Shown here: one piece after another, positions 1-11,112 of the stretch
Layout of the letters: each line of letters opens with the position of its first letter
Position numbering within the stretch: position 1 is the first letter of the stretch
Origin: Megalonaias nervosa
Taxonomy: Eukaryota; Mollusca; Bivalvia; Unionida; Unionidae
Direction: 5' to 3'
DNA length: 64,000 nt
NCBI GenBank assembly: GCA_016617855.1
Contig: JAECUM010003630.1
Coordinates: forward strand, 57,329 to 121,328
Translations under genes and position numbers: made by a program
Notes under the pieces: model-generated
The model's input: the letters and a program-made list of their open reading frames with translations, nothing else
What the model was told of the DNA's origin: nothing
Database searches by the model: none

Positions 1-1543
1 TAAAGAAGTAAAAACCAGTGCCAGGGATGGTGATAGTGTCATCCTCAATGCTGAGGGTACAACCACCAATGTTCTGAAAGTTTTGCATTGAATCAGTGAT
101 AGCAGATACATTTATTGCTGTAATCTTGCTGAATGATAGATACAATATTGTCAGTCATTAAGTATATAACTTTCAAGGCATCAGTACCTGCACTTGCACT
201 GGCTTGGCCCACCAGGTGTCTGAGAATTTTAGCATCTGTGGAATCTTCGGAGGGGATGATGACTTGGAGGTTCTTGCAGCATGGTTACTAGAGAGACGTG
301 CACCATGTAGACTTGTTATGTGGTAGCTATTTATAATTTCAAAAGTGTACACTAGCATATTGAATGGCAATCATCTTTTGTCTAAATGCACATTCTGGGT
401 GCAGAATTTCACATAATCTATGCCAATGTGGTTTTCCATTGGAAATTGTATGGAACTCTACACAGGACTCACCATCAACAGAAATAACATATACCTGGGT
501 GCTCTTTATTTCACCAAGAATGTAGGCAGTCTAATTACTTGGTTGAGATGAACATATAACCATTGAATGTGTATTGCTGTTTTTGTGATCATGTATGTAC
601 CAGATGGAGAACCAAGCTGGAGTGCAAGTTGCTCATTTTTCACTCAAGAGCATATAACATAGCAAACTGTTGAACTTTTTCACTTTTTCCAGACATTTTC
701 AAGACCCAGAAAAGTAATTTTCCAATTTGAAACCTTTTCCAGAATTCCAGACCCATGCTGGAACCTTGTCTTTGCCAAGCATAGCATATATGTGATGTGG
801 GGTGAGGTCTGTGTGCAGGACATTGTGGGCAGTTCAAGAGGGTACTCTGAAATGGGACTGTAGCTTTGACAGGGATGCATGTCTTTAAAGAATCAGCTGG
901 TAGGCCCTGAGAGTGGTCAGGATGATTAAGCTTCTGGCTGGTTTCAAAGAGCCAGAAATGGATGCATGGAACCAGTGTTGATGGTGTCTCAAATTCTTAG
1001 TAGCCACAGATGGGATGAGCCATCTGAAGAGTCTGTCTCCAGGGTTGAAGCACTCAGAAGATTCTTACTGTGCTCTAACAAGATCTTGGAAGTATCCAAT
1101 GTCACCTCACTGTGGAGGTGGAAAAACTCTTGTTAACAAGGCAATGGACAAGGACAACACATGCCATGAGGGTTTTGCCACTGCTTCCAACAAACAATGG
1201 AGAGCCACTGGTGACAGAGACTCCTCCTTCAGCAGGCTGAATGAAGTGGCAGAAAAGAGGTCAGCATGTGAGACTGCAGTCACTAATGACCTAGCCTTTT
1301 GTTCTAAGGATTTGTTTTTTCAGAAGGTCCAGGTAGAAATACCCACTTGTGCTGCTTCTGTGTCCAATGTGGTTCCTTTAGTGGGTGAGAAAGGAGTATG
1401 AATTTTATAGCAAGATGCACACAAAGATGCTTGGTCCTTACTAAACCTTGTAATTGAGTTGGGAAGGAGCAAATGATCTGGTCAAGAGTTTGACCCAGAA
1501 AGTTTCTACAAACTGGAAAGAACTTTGAAGTCACCTAAACCTG
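1..1543. other. Unassigned region, possible decayed minus-strand coding
   Basis: No gene is recognised. The minus strand of roughly 1-290 reads as an open, coding-like stretch (IIPSEDSTDAKILRHLVGQ and, nearer the edge, DDTITIPGTGFYF) broken by one frame change, and it could be the end of a decayed element or exon that continues off the left edge. The 128-codon open frame on the plus strand at 1015-1401 resembles nothing known to me. A (TGT)n run at the right edge belongs to the adjoining SINE. Confidence 0.3.
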
Positions 1544-1800
1544 ATGTTGTTGTTGTTGTTGTTGTTGTTGTTGTAGGGTTTAATGCCATTTTTCAGCACA
1601 AGATAGGCTAAACATGGCGGCCAGTATAACTGGTGGAGGAAGAACCCTGGAAAACTCTGGGAAGAACCATCGACCCACAAGAAGCTACTGGCAGGCTTTC
1701 TCACTTATCCACGTTTGCCGAGTCTGAGACTCAAACCCACGCAGACAGGTGAGATGGCAGTGATCCGGAACAGTGAGCACTTTGGACCACTCGGCAACCT
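1544..1800 (-). mobile_element. tRNA-derived SINE, family 1, copy 1
   Basis: Read on the minus strand, the element starts with a tRNA-like head (A-box region like TGGCCGAGTGGTC in other copies, B-box region like GGGTTTGAGACTC), followed by a central body and a 3' end GAAAAATGGCATTAAACCC with an (ACA)n tail. On the plus strand this appears as a (TGT)n run followed by GGGTTTAATGCC. The 3' end resembles molluscan V-SINEs of the RUDI type, an identification from memory. Copies at 4607-4851 and 10481-10726 have the same orientation and structure. Confidence 0.8.
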
Positions 1801-2950
1801 GATGATATAGGAAACAGATTATTAGGCATGAGGTGGAACCTAATTCACTGTTTTATCAAACAACCAGGATTCCTCCTCTTATATCCTTAATCAAAGGTTG
1901 AGGAAACATATGGGACCCACATCTGCCTGCACTAAGGCTGGGACCCACATCTGCCTGCACTGTGTCAAACCCATTGGCTTCAACAAGGATATAAAGAACA
2001 TCTTGATCCTGCACTCTCTCCTGAGAGGCAGGACTACATGACCTTGTGTCTCTCTATTTAGGGGGAGACATGGGGGAAGGAGAAACCTGGTTAGGTAACT
2101 CCTCCAGCAATGTTAACAGAGTGCTTCAAACTATGGCTTTACTGGTGGCTTTGGGCAATTACCCAATCTCCTAGAGCGTTTTGAGGAAGAAGGTCCATCC
2201 TCCTCACTTCTTTTAAACCCAACCTCGTAACACAGATAAGCCCTGCATGCACAACCTCACTACTATGTGGCCCAGGTCCAGAAGTCCATTCATGTAGGGA
2301 AAGGGTCAACTGTTTCCTTGTTAGAAAGGCCACACATCCCATGGGGATTGGAGAAATCATAGTTTCATTGGGATGCCAATATGATCTCCTGCACTAATCT
2401 GCCATCTGTCCCAAGTCTTCCCATGGGATGAAATGGTAGTCTGGAGAAAGGGGGGACTCTACCTGATCTCTGCACTATTGGCTCCGAAAACCCATGCCTG
2501 GTACCAGACACCAGGTACCTGGTCACCAGGTGAAGTCTCTACAGGCAATGCAGATCTGTAGGAAAATCTATCACCTGACCTGATAGTCTTAGATCTGACG
2601 ACTCTATTTCTTAGGGGTCTAGATATCGTCACCAACAACAGGTCCCTGGGATCAAATGGGTGAATGGTGATGCTCCTCCCCTCCCCTCCCCCTTAAGAAG
2701 GGGTGGGCTTACAATCAGCCCTTACTGAGCAGCGGCAAAACTCACTCTCCACCCATTCATACCTCCACTTGAGAGGGGCCCACTAATACTAGGAGTCCCA
2801 GAAATCAGACATCTTCATCAGTTGGTACATTCATTGACTATCCATGAGATCCCATACCTCGTCAGACCATAATGCAAAGAAATGGACTGAAGGACTGAAA
2901 AAAATGGAACAGCCTCTTTCAATATTCCCTTTCTTCAAAAAGATTTATAT
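1801..2950. other. Unassigned region with a short direct repeat
   Basis: No intact gene is seen. A 27-bp direct repeat (GGGACCCACATCTGCCTGCA) occurs twice at about 1913-1962. The minus strand between 2360 and 2000 has coding-like stretches (KRSRRLGNCPKPPVKP) reminiscent of retroelement gag linkers, but frame breaks and lack of a domain prevent a call. A pyrimidine-rich CTCCCC stretch lies at 2672-2692. Confidence 0.3.
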
Positions 2951-3070
2951 AAAAGACCACTAATTATCACACAATATATTTTAGACCACTATTTATAAAA
3001 CAATATCTTTTAGACCACTATTTATCACACAATATATATTAGACCACAACTTACCACACAATATATTTTC
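2951..3070. repeat. Short tandem repeat, about 30-bp unit
   Basis: Four imperfect copies of a unit containing TTAGACCACTATTTATCACA followed by an AT-rich tail. Confidence 0.7.
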
Positions 3071-3139
3071 AATAAGACTGAACAAAAAATTCAAGTAAAA
3101 CTGAAAATTTGAAGAAAAAAACTTTATTGTTAGATGCTG

Positions 3140-3665
3140 AAGATAACATCAAAGATCTATTACACAAACCTCATCTTATAACACATTTTATTACACAAAC
3201 ATCATCCTATAACATTTTTTATTATGCAATCATCTTATAACACATTTTTTTATTACACAGACATCATCACATAAGACATCCATCATTACACAAACATCAT
3301 CTTACAACAATTCATCATCACACAAACATCATTTTGTAACAAATTCATCATCACACAAATATCTTACAACACATTCAACACTATACAAACATCTTATGAC
3401 ACAATCACCTTTATACAAACATCATCTTATGATATAGTCATCAATACACAAACATGGTCTTGTAACACATTCATCATCACACAAATATCTTACAACACAT
3501 TCAACATTATACAAACATCTTATTACACAAACACCTTTACACAAACATCACCTTATGATATATATTCATCAATACACAAACATCATCTGATAAAACATTC
3601 TTCACTACACAACATCTTATGACAATTTCATCAATAAACAAAACTTCTTATGTCACATTCTTCAA
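3140..3665. repeat. Degenerate satellite-like array
   Basis: About 500 bp made almost entirely of variants of TTACACAAACATCATC and TTATAACACATTC, alternating with irregular spacing of roughly 25-45 bp. There is no coding potential. The irregular period suggests an old, decayed tandem array. Confidence 0.75.
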
Positions 3666-4606
3666 AACGAAGTACTGCAGCATTTTAGCCTGATTGAAAT
3701 AATCCCACAATATCACAATACAAAATATAGTTGTCATAGAACTGAGCTTCAAAACGAAGTGTCAGCTGCCTCAACAGCTGCTGTCTTCACGAGTTAATAT
3801 TCTATTGATTTTATTTATCTGTAAAAGCACAAACTTCACTCTGATGAAAGACAGACACATTTGCTGACAGTAAAATGATACTGTTTCAGGGTTCAGTAAA
3901 TTTTTTTACAAACACCAGTCCCTGGGATGAGCTACAGTAGTTACTCATCCTTGTCCTCTTTATACTCAACACAGTGCACATCTCCATCACACTGCTTAGG
4001 ATTTTAGCAAAACACCTGATACCAGCTGCATGCTTAATACTAAAATTGGTGAAAACTATGAAAATGTTGTGTCCTAATTAGGTAGCCCTAATTATATAAA
4101 CATATGAGACAAGGTTTGTAACTCTAGAAATTGCAGTTGCACACACATCCCTTGATTTGTTAGTGGTATTCACATTTAAAGTGAAACCGAAGACACAGAA
4201 GTCAATTTAATGTCAAGAAGTTTTCCCTTCGACAAACTACCACATATCTTCATGAGTTAGATATGAAAGAAGTTACATGTAAGAAACAAAAAATTACAAT
4301 GTATGATTGTGTCCAGACAGACACTTATGCTTGCCCCAGATCACCTGTATTTTCATGACTGTTCAGCATTTCACATCAAAGCAAGACACCTGCTGCTATT
4401 TATATCACAAGAAAAATGTTGGTAACCTATATCTGAAAGAAGAATTACAAGTGTCTCAATTTCCACCAACATGACCTCAATTAAATTTTGACAATCTGCA
4501 GTTGTTTGTTTTTTTGTTTTTTACATTATGTGCTTTATTGGTATATTACAACAGTATGCATGTGAAAGTTGTTAGGAATCATATGATACACTTAAAATAC
4601 TTATTT
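3666..4606. other. No feature recognised
   Basis: AT-rich sequence with no open frame of note, no terminal repeats and no recognised element. Confidence 0.5.
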
Positions 4607-4851
4607 TGTTGTTGTTGTTGTTATAGGGTTTAACGCCATTTTTCAGCACAAAATAGGCTATACATGGCAGCCAGTATAAATGGTGGAGGAAGAACCCGGG
4701 AAAAAATCCAGGAAGAACCATTGACCCACGAGAAGCTACTGGCAAGTTTTCTCACGTACCCACATAAGCCGAGCCAGAGACTCGAACCCATGACAGTGGT
4801 GAGATGGCAGTGATCCGTAACAGTGAGCGCTTTAGACCACTTGGGGCCCCT
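4607..4851 (-). mobile_element. tRNA-derived SINE, family 1, copy 2
   Basis: Plus-strand reading: (TTG)n, then TATAGGGTTTAACGCCATTT, a body matching the copies at 1544 and 10481, and a tRNA-like head (complement of A-box-like and B-box-like blocks, GACTCGAACCC) ending in GGGGCCCC. The sense strand is minus. Confidence 0.85.
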
Positions 4852-5418
4852 ACTTATTTTGAATGACAGATGGCAATATTTTTTTTATGAAAAGTAATTA
4901 CATACAAAAAAATATCTGCCAGCATCTTCCCTTGGCATGACAATATACCCAAATTTCAATCTTGAAAAGACTGGTGACCTTGACTAATGTAACACTGCCT
5001 GACCTGATGAAAAATCCACAAACTGTGACATTCTGTCATTTACTTTCTCAGAGGTCTGACAAAGATGCGTTATAGGCTGAAAGGGGAAACTTTGTCAAAA
5101 AACAAAACGACACCTAAATTACTGAAAAGTGTCACAATAAATACAAATACCATTAAGAAATCGAGTGAAATTGAAACATATGTTCATGAATTTCTATGCA
5201 TTTTAGTACTTTGCATCAGTTACCTCTGATAAAAAAAACTGATGTTATCTTCCTTTTCCAAATGTTCTATAGTGACAACAGTTAACAAATTAGGCAAAAG
5301 TTATATATAATGGACACATGTTAAGTGATGTTGAACTCTGGTGCTTGTTAAGGGCAGAAAGTGCACTTGTAAAGGTGTAAATCTGCATCTGTTTGGCCTT
5401 GTGATGAGTATCTGGCAA
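4852..5418. other. No feature recognised
   Basis: AT-rich sequence with frequent stops on both strands and no recognisable repeat or gene. Confidence 0.5.
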
Positions 5419-5515
5419 AGTTTTACTCAGCCCAGTCAACTTTCATCCAGTCAGGCCAAGCAGTTTTCCAACCCAGTCAACTTTCATCATGTCAGGCAAA
5501 GCAGTTTTCCAAGCC
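5419..5515. repeat. 42-bp tandem duplication
   Basis: Just over two copies of a unit containing CCCAGTCAACTTTCATC and CAGGCAAAGCAGTTTTCCAA. It lies in an open 94-codon frame (5341-5625) that I regard as chance. Confidence 0.75.
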
Positions 5516-6752
5516 TTGAGTACATAGTAACACAAGAGTGCAAAGCAAAGAACAAAGACTTTCATGTGTCATTGCATAATGTGTTGACAGTTAGAAGCCG
5601 ATGCTGTTCCCCTGGCAGTAAGTGACAGGAACTAACACTTCCAATCAAATGATATATTTATAGACCTTTGCTAAGTCCACTGTTTAGTATTCTGTTGATG
5701 CTTGATTTAAGTATCGATGATTTTCAATTTCCAATGTGGCACCACTAGGAAAAAGTCGAAGTTGAAGAGGATTGGTTATATCACACATTACACAACAATA
5801 ATTAACTACTGATTTACAGATCTTGCTAACAACAAATTCTCCAAAACTATACAGTATTTATCATTGTCAAGGAAGTATAAAATGATAGACAACCATATGC
5901 AATTTCTCAGTTTCATCTTTGTAATTGTGTTATTGTCCTAATCTTGGCTGGTATGGGTATAGTTTTTCAAGCCTAATAAATCAAAACTTTAGTTTCTCAC
6001 ACCTACACTGAAGTAAATGTTTCCCTGGTTACAATACAAATGACAAGTGTCATCAGTGTTCAGAACTAATGTTAAATTTGACCACTTTTTTGCCTTGCTA
6101 CCAATGCAGTAGCTATTATAAACTGTATGAAGAGCCAGTTTCCGTAACTAGTGCTGGATCCACAGTAATGTACATGTAGATGACATTATAATGATGTGAT
6201 GTACCAAACACATTTTGTTATGAGTCGAACTGTAAACTGCACAGACCCATATCTACCAGTGCATTTTATGATGGCAGATCTGAGTCAGTGCAGTTTGTTA
6301 GGAATAATCGGTAGAACAAACAATGTAGACCTTGACCTCTGGGTGCATTATGCTACATCAGATCAGGATCATTGTTGTTTGCAGTTTTACTTGACTTATA
6401 AATGAGTACATATATTTTCATTTATACTGTTTACAATACTTCATATTCAACAACCAAATCATATCATGCAAAGCATTACTATAATGCAATGATGACCCAT
6501 TTTCACACTAAATTGTTGAAAATTCATTCAGTCAGAAAACTAGTATAATTATCTCTCAACTTCCTGTATAGAGTATAAGGATTCTCTTCAAATCCTTTCC
6601 ACTCTCCTATTAATTGCTTTTTCCTATTTCATTCAAACACAAGCTTGCATCATACATGCAAACCATATTTATTAATGCATATATCTGAATCAAATGACAT
6701 TCAATGTACATGTATGGCTTAACTAAAACAAAGTTTTACACCAAGCATGTAT
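5516..6752. other. No feature recognised
   Basis: AT-rich, no gene, no terminal repeats. Short open frames show no family resemblance. Confidence 0.5.
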
Positions 6753-6755
6753 GTA

Positions 6756-6812
<57 letters not shown>
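6753..6812. repeat. (GT)n(TA)n microsatellite flanking a Penelope fragment
   Basis: A GT run passes into about 20 TA units. It abuts the 3' end of the minus-strand Penelope-like fragment directly. Confidence 0.95.
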
Positions 6813-6816
<4 letters not shown>

Positions 6817-7499
6817 AATACAAATCATATGGCGAATAAAAGTCCTTTCAAGTGCACTGGATCCAGCAAAGAATCACGTGTGTCAGGGATTGATTAAGAT
6901 AAATGCAATAAACTGACAAAGAACAGTGCAAAACTAGAAACTAACAAGCCTAAGCGCTATAGACTCTTGAGTCTTTTTCAAAGGCAAATACAAAACACAG
7001 ACAAGACAAACAAATAAAACACAAAAACCGTTGCGTTTGCAAAGCTTTACATGGCTGTTTCTACAGGAATTAAACCTTTACATTTATTGTTTCAACTAGT
7101 TTATTTCGACTTGTTGCAGATGCTTGAAAATATTTTTATTTGACCTAGAAATCGATGAGCCATAATGACATCTGTTGTTTTATGTGAATTTATGTAAGTG
7201 CAAATTATATCCTGGATATTTCATTGTCATAGGAGTAATTATAGGCTAGTAAGCAAATTTAGAGAATTATTTAAAAGAAAATGTGTCGGCTGCAAAAAAT
7301 AAATAATTTCATTTGTGCATGGCTGTCTTTTCTAGTCTTCTTGGTTTAAACCGCTTGGTTTCAATGTTCTAAGGCAGTGTATCCAGTAAGATTCCTTTTC
7401 TTTTCTGGTTTTGGAACTCCAGTTGGGGTTGTGAGCAATTGCAATAAGTGTTATATCACTGAAAGTGTGGCCAGGGGAGGAGAAGTGTTCTGCGACCGG

Positions 7500-7500
<1 letters not shown>
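6813..7500 (-). mobile_element. Penelope-like element, 3' fragment with GIY-YIG end
   Basis: Read on the minus strand, this matches the better preserved copy at 62415-63370. It holds the last part of the GIY-YIG endonuclease domain (about 7500-7340: catalytic-region remnants, then the C-terminal patch ending near a Leu-Asn codon pair and stop), followed by a 3' UTR of about 500 bp ending CATATGATTTGTATTCTTTAT. The 5' part (reverse transcriptase) is absent. TA arrays abut both sides. Penelope-like elements commonly insert as 5'-truncated copies. The endonuclease remnant here is too short to be active. The UTR carries a small hairpin (GACTC loop GAGTC, about 6961-6976). Confidence 0.8.
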
Positions 7501-7543
<43 letters not shown>

Positions 7544-7612
7544 GCAAGACAATTAAATCTTACCAATATTGTTATATATATAAATGCAAGACAATTAAAT
7601 CTTACCTATATT
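7501..7612. repeat. (TA)n array and a 44-bp direct repeat
   Basis: About 20 TA units (7501-7540) are followed by two near-identical copies of TATATATAAATGCAAGACAA plus flanking sequence ending in ATTGTT. The duplication starts within the TA array. Confidence 0.9.
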
Positions 7613-8097
7613 GTTCCCATTAGAATTCCTAAAAATATTTAAAAGGTCAAAACTGCAAAATACTTTGGGCAGATCAACTCTTCCAAATAAATGTAATTAT
7701 GTAGTCCTACACAAGAAGAGGTAGAATGCTTTCAGAAAAAACCAAAAAATAAAGAACATAGTAAAACTGCTTACACAATCCTTAAAATAAAAGGTCCAAA
7801 GTTTTCTAGAAACCACATTGTTTTAAAAACAGTCAAAAGATTTTACTTGGTGCTACAGCATCATAAGGTTTCTTAAGACAGTTTACACAAAAAATTGTCT
7901 TTGGGTGAAAGTCGATACACTTGTAATGAATGTGTCCTACTGTCAGTGGACACGGAAAAGGTGTGCAGTTTGGTCCGCCATTCTCCTATACACAATAGAT
8001 CCACTCTATATAAAGGATGCTAATCTCAAATGATAGTTTTGATGTTCCAAAGCTTGCTTATATAATTCTCATTCCATTTACTGTGCATACAGAACAT
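7613..8097. other. No feature recognised
   Basis: AT-rich sequence without a supported gene or element. Confidence 0.5.
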
Positions 8098-8266
8098 GCA
8101 GATTTATACAATGTTTGATGTCATTATAGGGACAGATTTATACAATGTTTGATGGCATTATATGGACAGATTTATACAATGTTTGATGGCATTAAAGGGA
8201 CAGATTTATGCAATGTTCGATGTCATTATAGGGACAGATTTATGCAATGTTTGATGTCATTACAGC
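8098..8266. repeat. 34-bp tandem repeat, five copies
   Basis: Five consecutive copies of GACAGATTTATACAATGTTT followed by GATGTCATTATAGG, with single-base differences. The array keeps a plus-strand frame open for 95 codons (8149-8436), which I take to be a by-product. Confidence 0.9.
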
Positions 8267-8903
8267 TGTATATCGAATCCTTCTCTCATAAAAGAACATA
8301 CAATATTGATGTAATCTTTCTTTCAAAAACAAGTGATTGCAGTGCCGATTTGGCTGCTTTATCTACCTTTTTATTGCTTTTATACCACTCTGATGAGTCA
8401 GCCAGCAATACCGAAGACACTTTTCAGAGTTCATAAACAAATCTTGTTCCTGTACGAATTGGGATATCAATAGGTATCACTCATGTATTTTGAGGTTTGA
8501 ATAGGGTTCATAGATGCGAGTATGGCAGTAATTTTGTGGTACAAATGGGGGCTTTATCCTGTTACCAGCTCAAAATGATGCTGTGGGTTATGCAATAACA
8601 GTCACAATCTTGCCTGCATCTTTTGAACTGTCTATAAAAGGGCATCTGGCGAGGACATTTTGAACAAACATCAAATATTACTTTTATGCACTGTACTAAC
8701 CAATAACATTTGGGGACAGAATTTTTCAAACCTCTGCAAGACTGATTTTTGCTGTAGAAGAGCACAAATTTGAATGCCAAGTGATGAATGAAATCTAGTT
8801 TAAGTACATAATTTTATAAGGTTTGGAATTTTGGTCCAATGATGACATTATATGTAAGAGATTACATTGATCACAGTAGAGCAGATATGCAAGAAAGTAA
8901 CCA
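8267..8903. other. 3' flank of the syntaxin gene
   Basis: Downstream of the minus-strand syntaxin stop codon. A possible polyadenylation signal AATAAA (minus strand, about 8371-8376) lies some 530 bp past the stop. No other gene is seen. Confidence 0.35.
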
Positions 8904-9776
8904 TTAACGTTTTGTGACAATAACCGCTGCTATCACACCAGCTACTACTAAAATAACAAGCACAATACAACCAGCAAGGAAAAGTTTTTTCCTAAACCAT
9001 TTCTTTTTAATCTTCTTGGCTTGTCCTAGCTGAACATTACCTTTCTCCACATTACAGGTAGCCTCTGTTACATGTTTTTCTATTGTATCAATTGTTTCCC
9101 CTTGCAGAAGAATCATAGCATTGATTGCCTTAAATAAATTATTAACTTCAACCACACCAGTCTCAAGTTTTTTTATTTCCTCATTCCGAACCTCAATTTC
9201 TTGTAGATCTAGAAGTGATTGCTGTTGTTCCTGAAGGAAATTCCCTGTGAACATGGTCTGAATGTCTTGTAAATCAGTTGATCCTTCTGATTCATCCTCC
9301 TTATTCATGATTTCCAATTGTTTTTTATGTATCTTTTTGGTCCGATCAATATGTTCAACCTGTACCTCCCCAAAGTGATTCATAAGTCTTGTAATCTCCC
9401 ATGAAAGTCTGTCTAGATGAGTCAACATTAAGCGTCCATTTGTGGATGATGAATCTATGTCAACCTCTGTTCTGAGATTTTTAATGTCTCGGTTTATTTG
9501 TACTGCAGCTGTTAAGACCTGGTCTGACAATGCATCTAGTGTCTTCACCTGCTTGCTGTCCATCGATGGGGAAGCATACAAGTCCCGCTGAATTTTCCTC
9601 ATTTTATCAACACTGTCTTCTAAACCAGAAATCTTTCCTTCAATCTGACTGACTTTATTCAGAAAATCTGGCAAAATGTGATCCATTTTGGTAACTTTTC
9701 CTTTTTTATTCATTGCCTCGTTTTGACTTGCGGCCTCGGATTTGACCTGAAATTCAGCTGATCTATCTCTCACCAT
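8904..9776 (-). CDS. Syntaxin-type Qa-SNARE (t-SNARE), whole CDS in one exon
   Basis: A 290-residue membrane fusion protein expected to sit in a target membrane and pair with SNAP-25- and VAMP-type partners. Visible parts in order: an N-terminal motif near residues 3-8 (DRSAEF) matching the Munc18-binding N-peptide of syntaxins 1-4; a helical Habc-like region to about residue 160; a SNARE helix at roughly 195-255 with the zero-layer glutamine in LLQGETID; a basic stretch (KKIKKKWFRKK); and a C-terminal membrane anchor of about 20 residues, followed by VTKR. The start is the ATG at 9776. A longer open frame upstream runs through a polypyrimidine tract and CAG that look like a splice acceptor (AG at 9784-9785), so those codons are probably intronic. 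Syntaxin coding regions are usually split, so one coding exon is unusual. The class is clear; assignment to a particular syntaxin number is not. Confidence 0.93.
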   Translation of the reverse strand: MVRDRSAEFQVKSEAASQNEAMNKKGKVTKMDHILPDFLNKVSQIEGKISGLEDSVDKMRKIQRDLYASPSMDSKQVKTLDALSDQVLTAAVQINRDIKNLRTEVDIDSSSTNGRLMLTHLDRLSWEITRLMNHFGEVQVEHIDRTKKIHKKQLEIMNKEDESEGSTDLQDIQTMFTGNFLQEQQQSLLDLQEIEVRNEEIKKLETGVVEVNNLFKAINAMILLQGETIDTIEKHVTEATCNVEKGNVQLGQAKKIKKKWFRKKLFLAGCIVLVILVVAGVIAAVIVTKR

Positions 9777-9783
9777 GTCTTCT

Positions 9784-10045
9784 CTGGGGAAAAAAAAAAA
9801 TGATGATAGCAATGGATAGCAACCAGACTGCTACACACTGTTCACAATGACTGATCCCGTCTACTTCGGGTTTCTCACACGAGTGGATAAATGTCTTTGG
9901 TTTCAATAGCCACAAACAAGAAAATACTGAACAAGCCGTGAGGAAACCAAGTTCAGCTGGGCATCAGTAACATTAACAGTATGAAAATCTCGATTTGTTT
10001 AGGATAGCTGAATTATAATCCACATATCGAACACTACAGTCATAC
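9784..10045 (-). other. Probable 5'-UTR intron of the syntaxin gene
   Basis: On the minus strand a donor CAG|GTATGA at 10046/10045 and an acceptor with a long T/C tract then CCCCAG at 9784 bound a 262-bp interval directly before the syntaxin start codon. The upstream exon would be non-coding. Inferred from splice-site consensus only. Confidence 0.6.
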
Positions 10046-10145
10046 CTGCTGGCTTTCCTGATTTGATTGATCGCCCTAATGGCTGACAGCATACATAGTA
10101 AGCCTGGTGACTCACTGTTGACAGTTGAACGAGTGAGTGCCTGTT
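10046..10145 (-). other. Probable non-coding first exon of the syntaxin gene
   Basis: Bounded on the 3' side by the donor at 10045. The 5' end is placed about 30 bp below a TATA-like element at 10171-10179. Transcript data would be needed to fix the start. Confidence 0.45.
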
Positions 10146-10232
10146 GTAGGTCACCCTATGTGCTCATAGCGTTTATATAGAAGCCAGGCGTGCCAGGTGA
10201 CTCATTGTTTAAAGCTGGATGAGTGACTTAGG
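10098..10232 (-). promoter_or_regulatory. Putative syntaxin promoter: TATA box and duplicated AP-1 sites
   Basis: Minus-strand TATATAAAC lies at about 10171-10179. Two similar 40-bp blocks (10101-10140 and 10191-10228) each contain GGTGACTCA, an AP-1/TRE core (TGACTCA at 10108-10114 and 10198-10204), followed by a second short GTGAGT/GTGACT block. Function is inferred from the motifs and their position upstream of the splice donor. Confidence 0.4.
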
Positions 10233-10480
10233 ACAGCTATTTTTAGCTGTCGTCATTTATTGAATCAAGAAAATCTTTATCAAACAAAGAGATTTTGTAC
10301 TGATTCTAAAAGGGACTTTACCTCAGACAAATGAATAGTTTGATTTCATGAATAATTGCCTATGTACAGCTACAATACTAAACGGTAGTTTAGTCCGGTT
10401 ACTAGATTAACCGGAATAAAAGTGTTCACCGGAACAAATACCAGAATAGTGCTATTTACTGGCATAAAAACAGGAAAAAA
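10233..10480. other. Upstream flank, nothing specific
   Basis: AT-rich. It contains several short CCGGAATA/CCGGTTA words near 10395-10460 and again after the SINE (10734-10756), so the SINE seems to have inserted into a short CCGGAATA-rich repeat. Confidence 0.4.
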
Positions 10481-10726
10481 AAGTTGTTGTTTTAGGTTTA
10501 ACGCATTTTTCAGCACAAAATAGGCTATACATGGCGGCCTGTATCAATGGTGTAGGAAGAACCCGGGAAAATCCCTGAAAGAACCACCGACCCACAAGAA
10601 TCAACTGGCAAGCTTCTCACGTACCCACATTGGCCAAGCCCGAGTCTCGAACCCACGCAGACAGAGGTGAGACGGCAATGATCCGTAACGGTGAGCGCTT
10701 TAGACCACTCGGCCACTCGGGGCACC
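10481..10726 (-). mobile_element. tRNA-derived SINE, family 1, copy 3
   Basis: The best preserved head. On the minus strand CCGAGTGGCCGAGTGGTCTA (A box) and GGGTTCGAGACTC (B box) are about 50 bp apart. The body and the 3' GCGTTAAACC end match the other two copies. The A/B boxes suggest internal RNA polymerase III promotion (family knowledge). Confidence 0.88.
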
Positions 10727-11108
10727 CGGGAATAAAATTAACAACCGGAATAATCGTTTAATGCGAAAATGAAACGAAGATTCAATAATTAAATTTTATG
10801 CATCTGAAAGCGAAATTGTGGGTTGTGCTTGCAATTGAAACATTTGCAGTAAATAGTGACATCGATATTTAACGTAAAGTGCATACTGATTACAGTAGGT
10901 ACAGTCCAAAAACTAAAAATACCCTCCCCCGACATTTTAGCGAATTGGACGGGAAAGATGAATACTGCGGGAAAATTACATCCTACAAATATAAGATAAG
11001 AAAATTAAAACTAAACCAGTACTGTTCACAAAACGTGGTCATATAATATTTATGTGTATTTTGAGTTTAATGTCATTGGCATCCAACTATGTCTACACCT
11101 TCGTGTTT
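10727..11108. other. No feature recognised
   Basis: AT-rich spacer with no supported feature. Confidence 0.5.
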
Positions 11109-11112
11109 AGTA

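Noticed and set aside
1015..1401. 128-codon plus-strand open frame
   Set aside because: No domain, no splice context, composition like its flanks. The opposite strand shows equally weak coding character.
3140..3665. CRISPR-like regularly spaced repeats
   Set aside because: Repeats are diverged, spacing is irregular, there are no unique spacers, and the genome is eukaryotic.
8391..8432. Hammerhead-ribozyme-like start CTGATGAGTC with a downstream CGAAG
   Set aside because: The bases between CTGATGA and GAA cannot form stem II, and there is no GAAA core. Other CTGATGA occurrences (for example the complement of 54185-54200) also lack a stem II. No hammerhead was found in either Penelope 3' UTR.
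10620..10726. tRNA-gene-like A and B boxes
   Set aside because: They are heads of SINEs (copies at 1544, 4607 and 10481 with shared bodies and tails). No acceptor stem closes.
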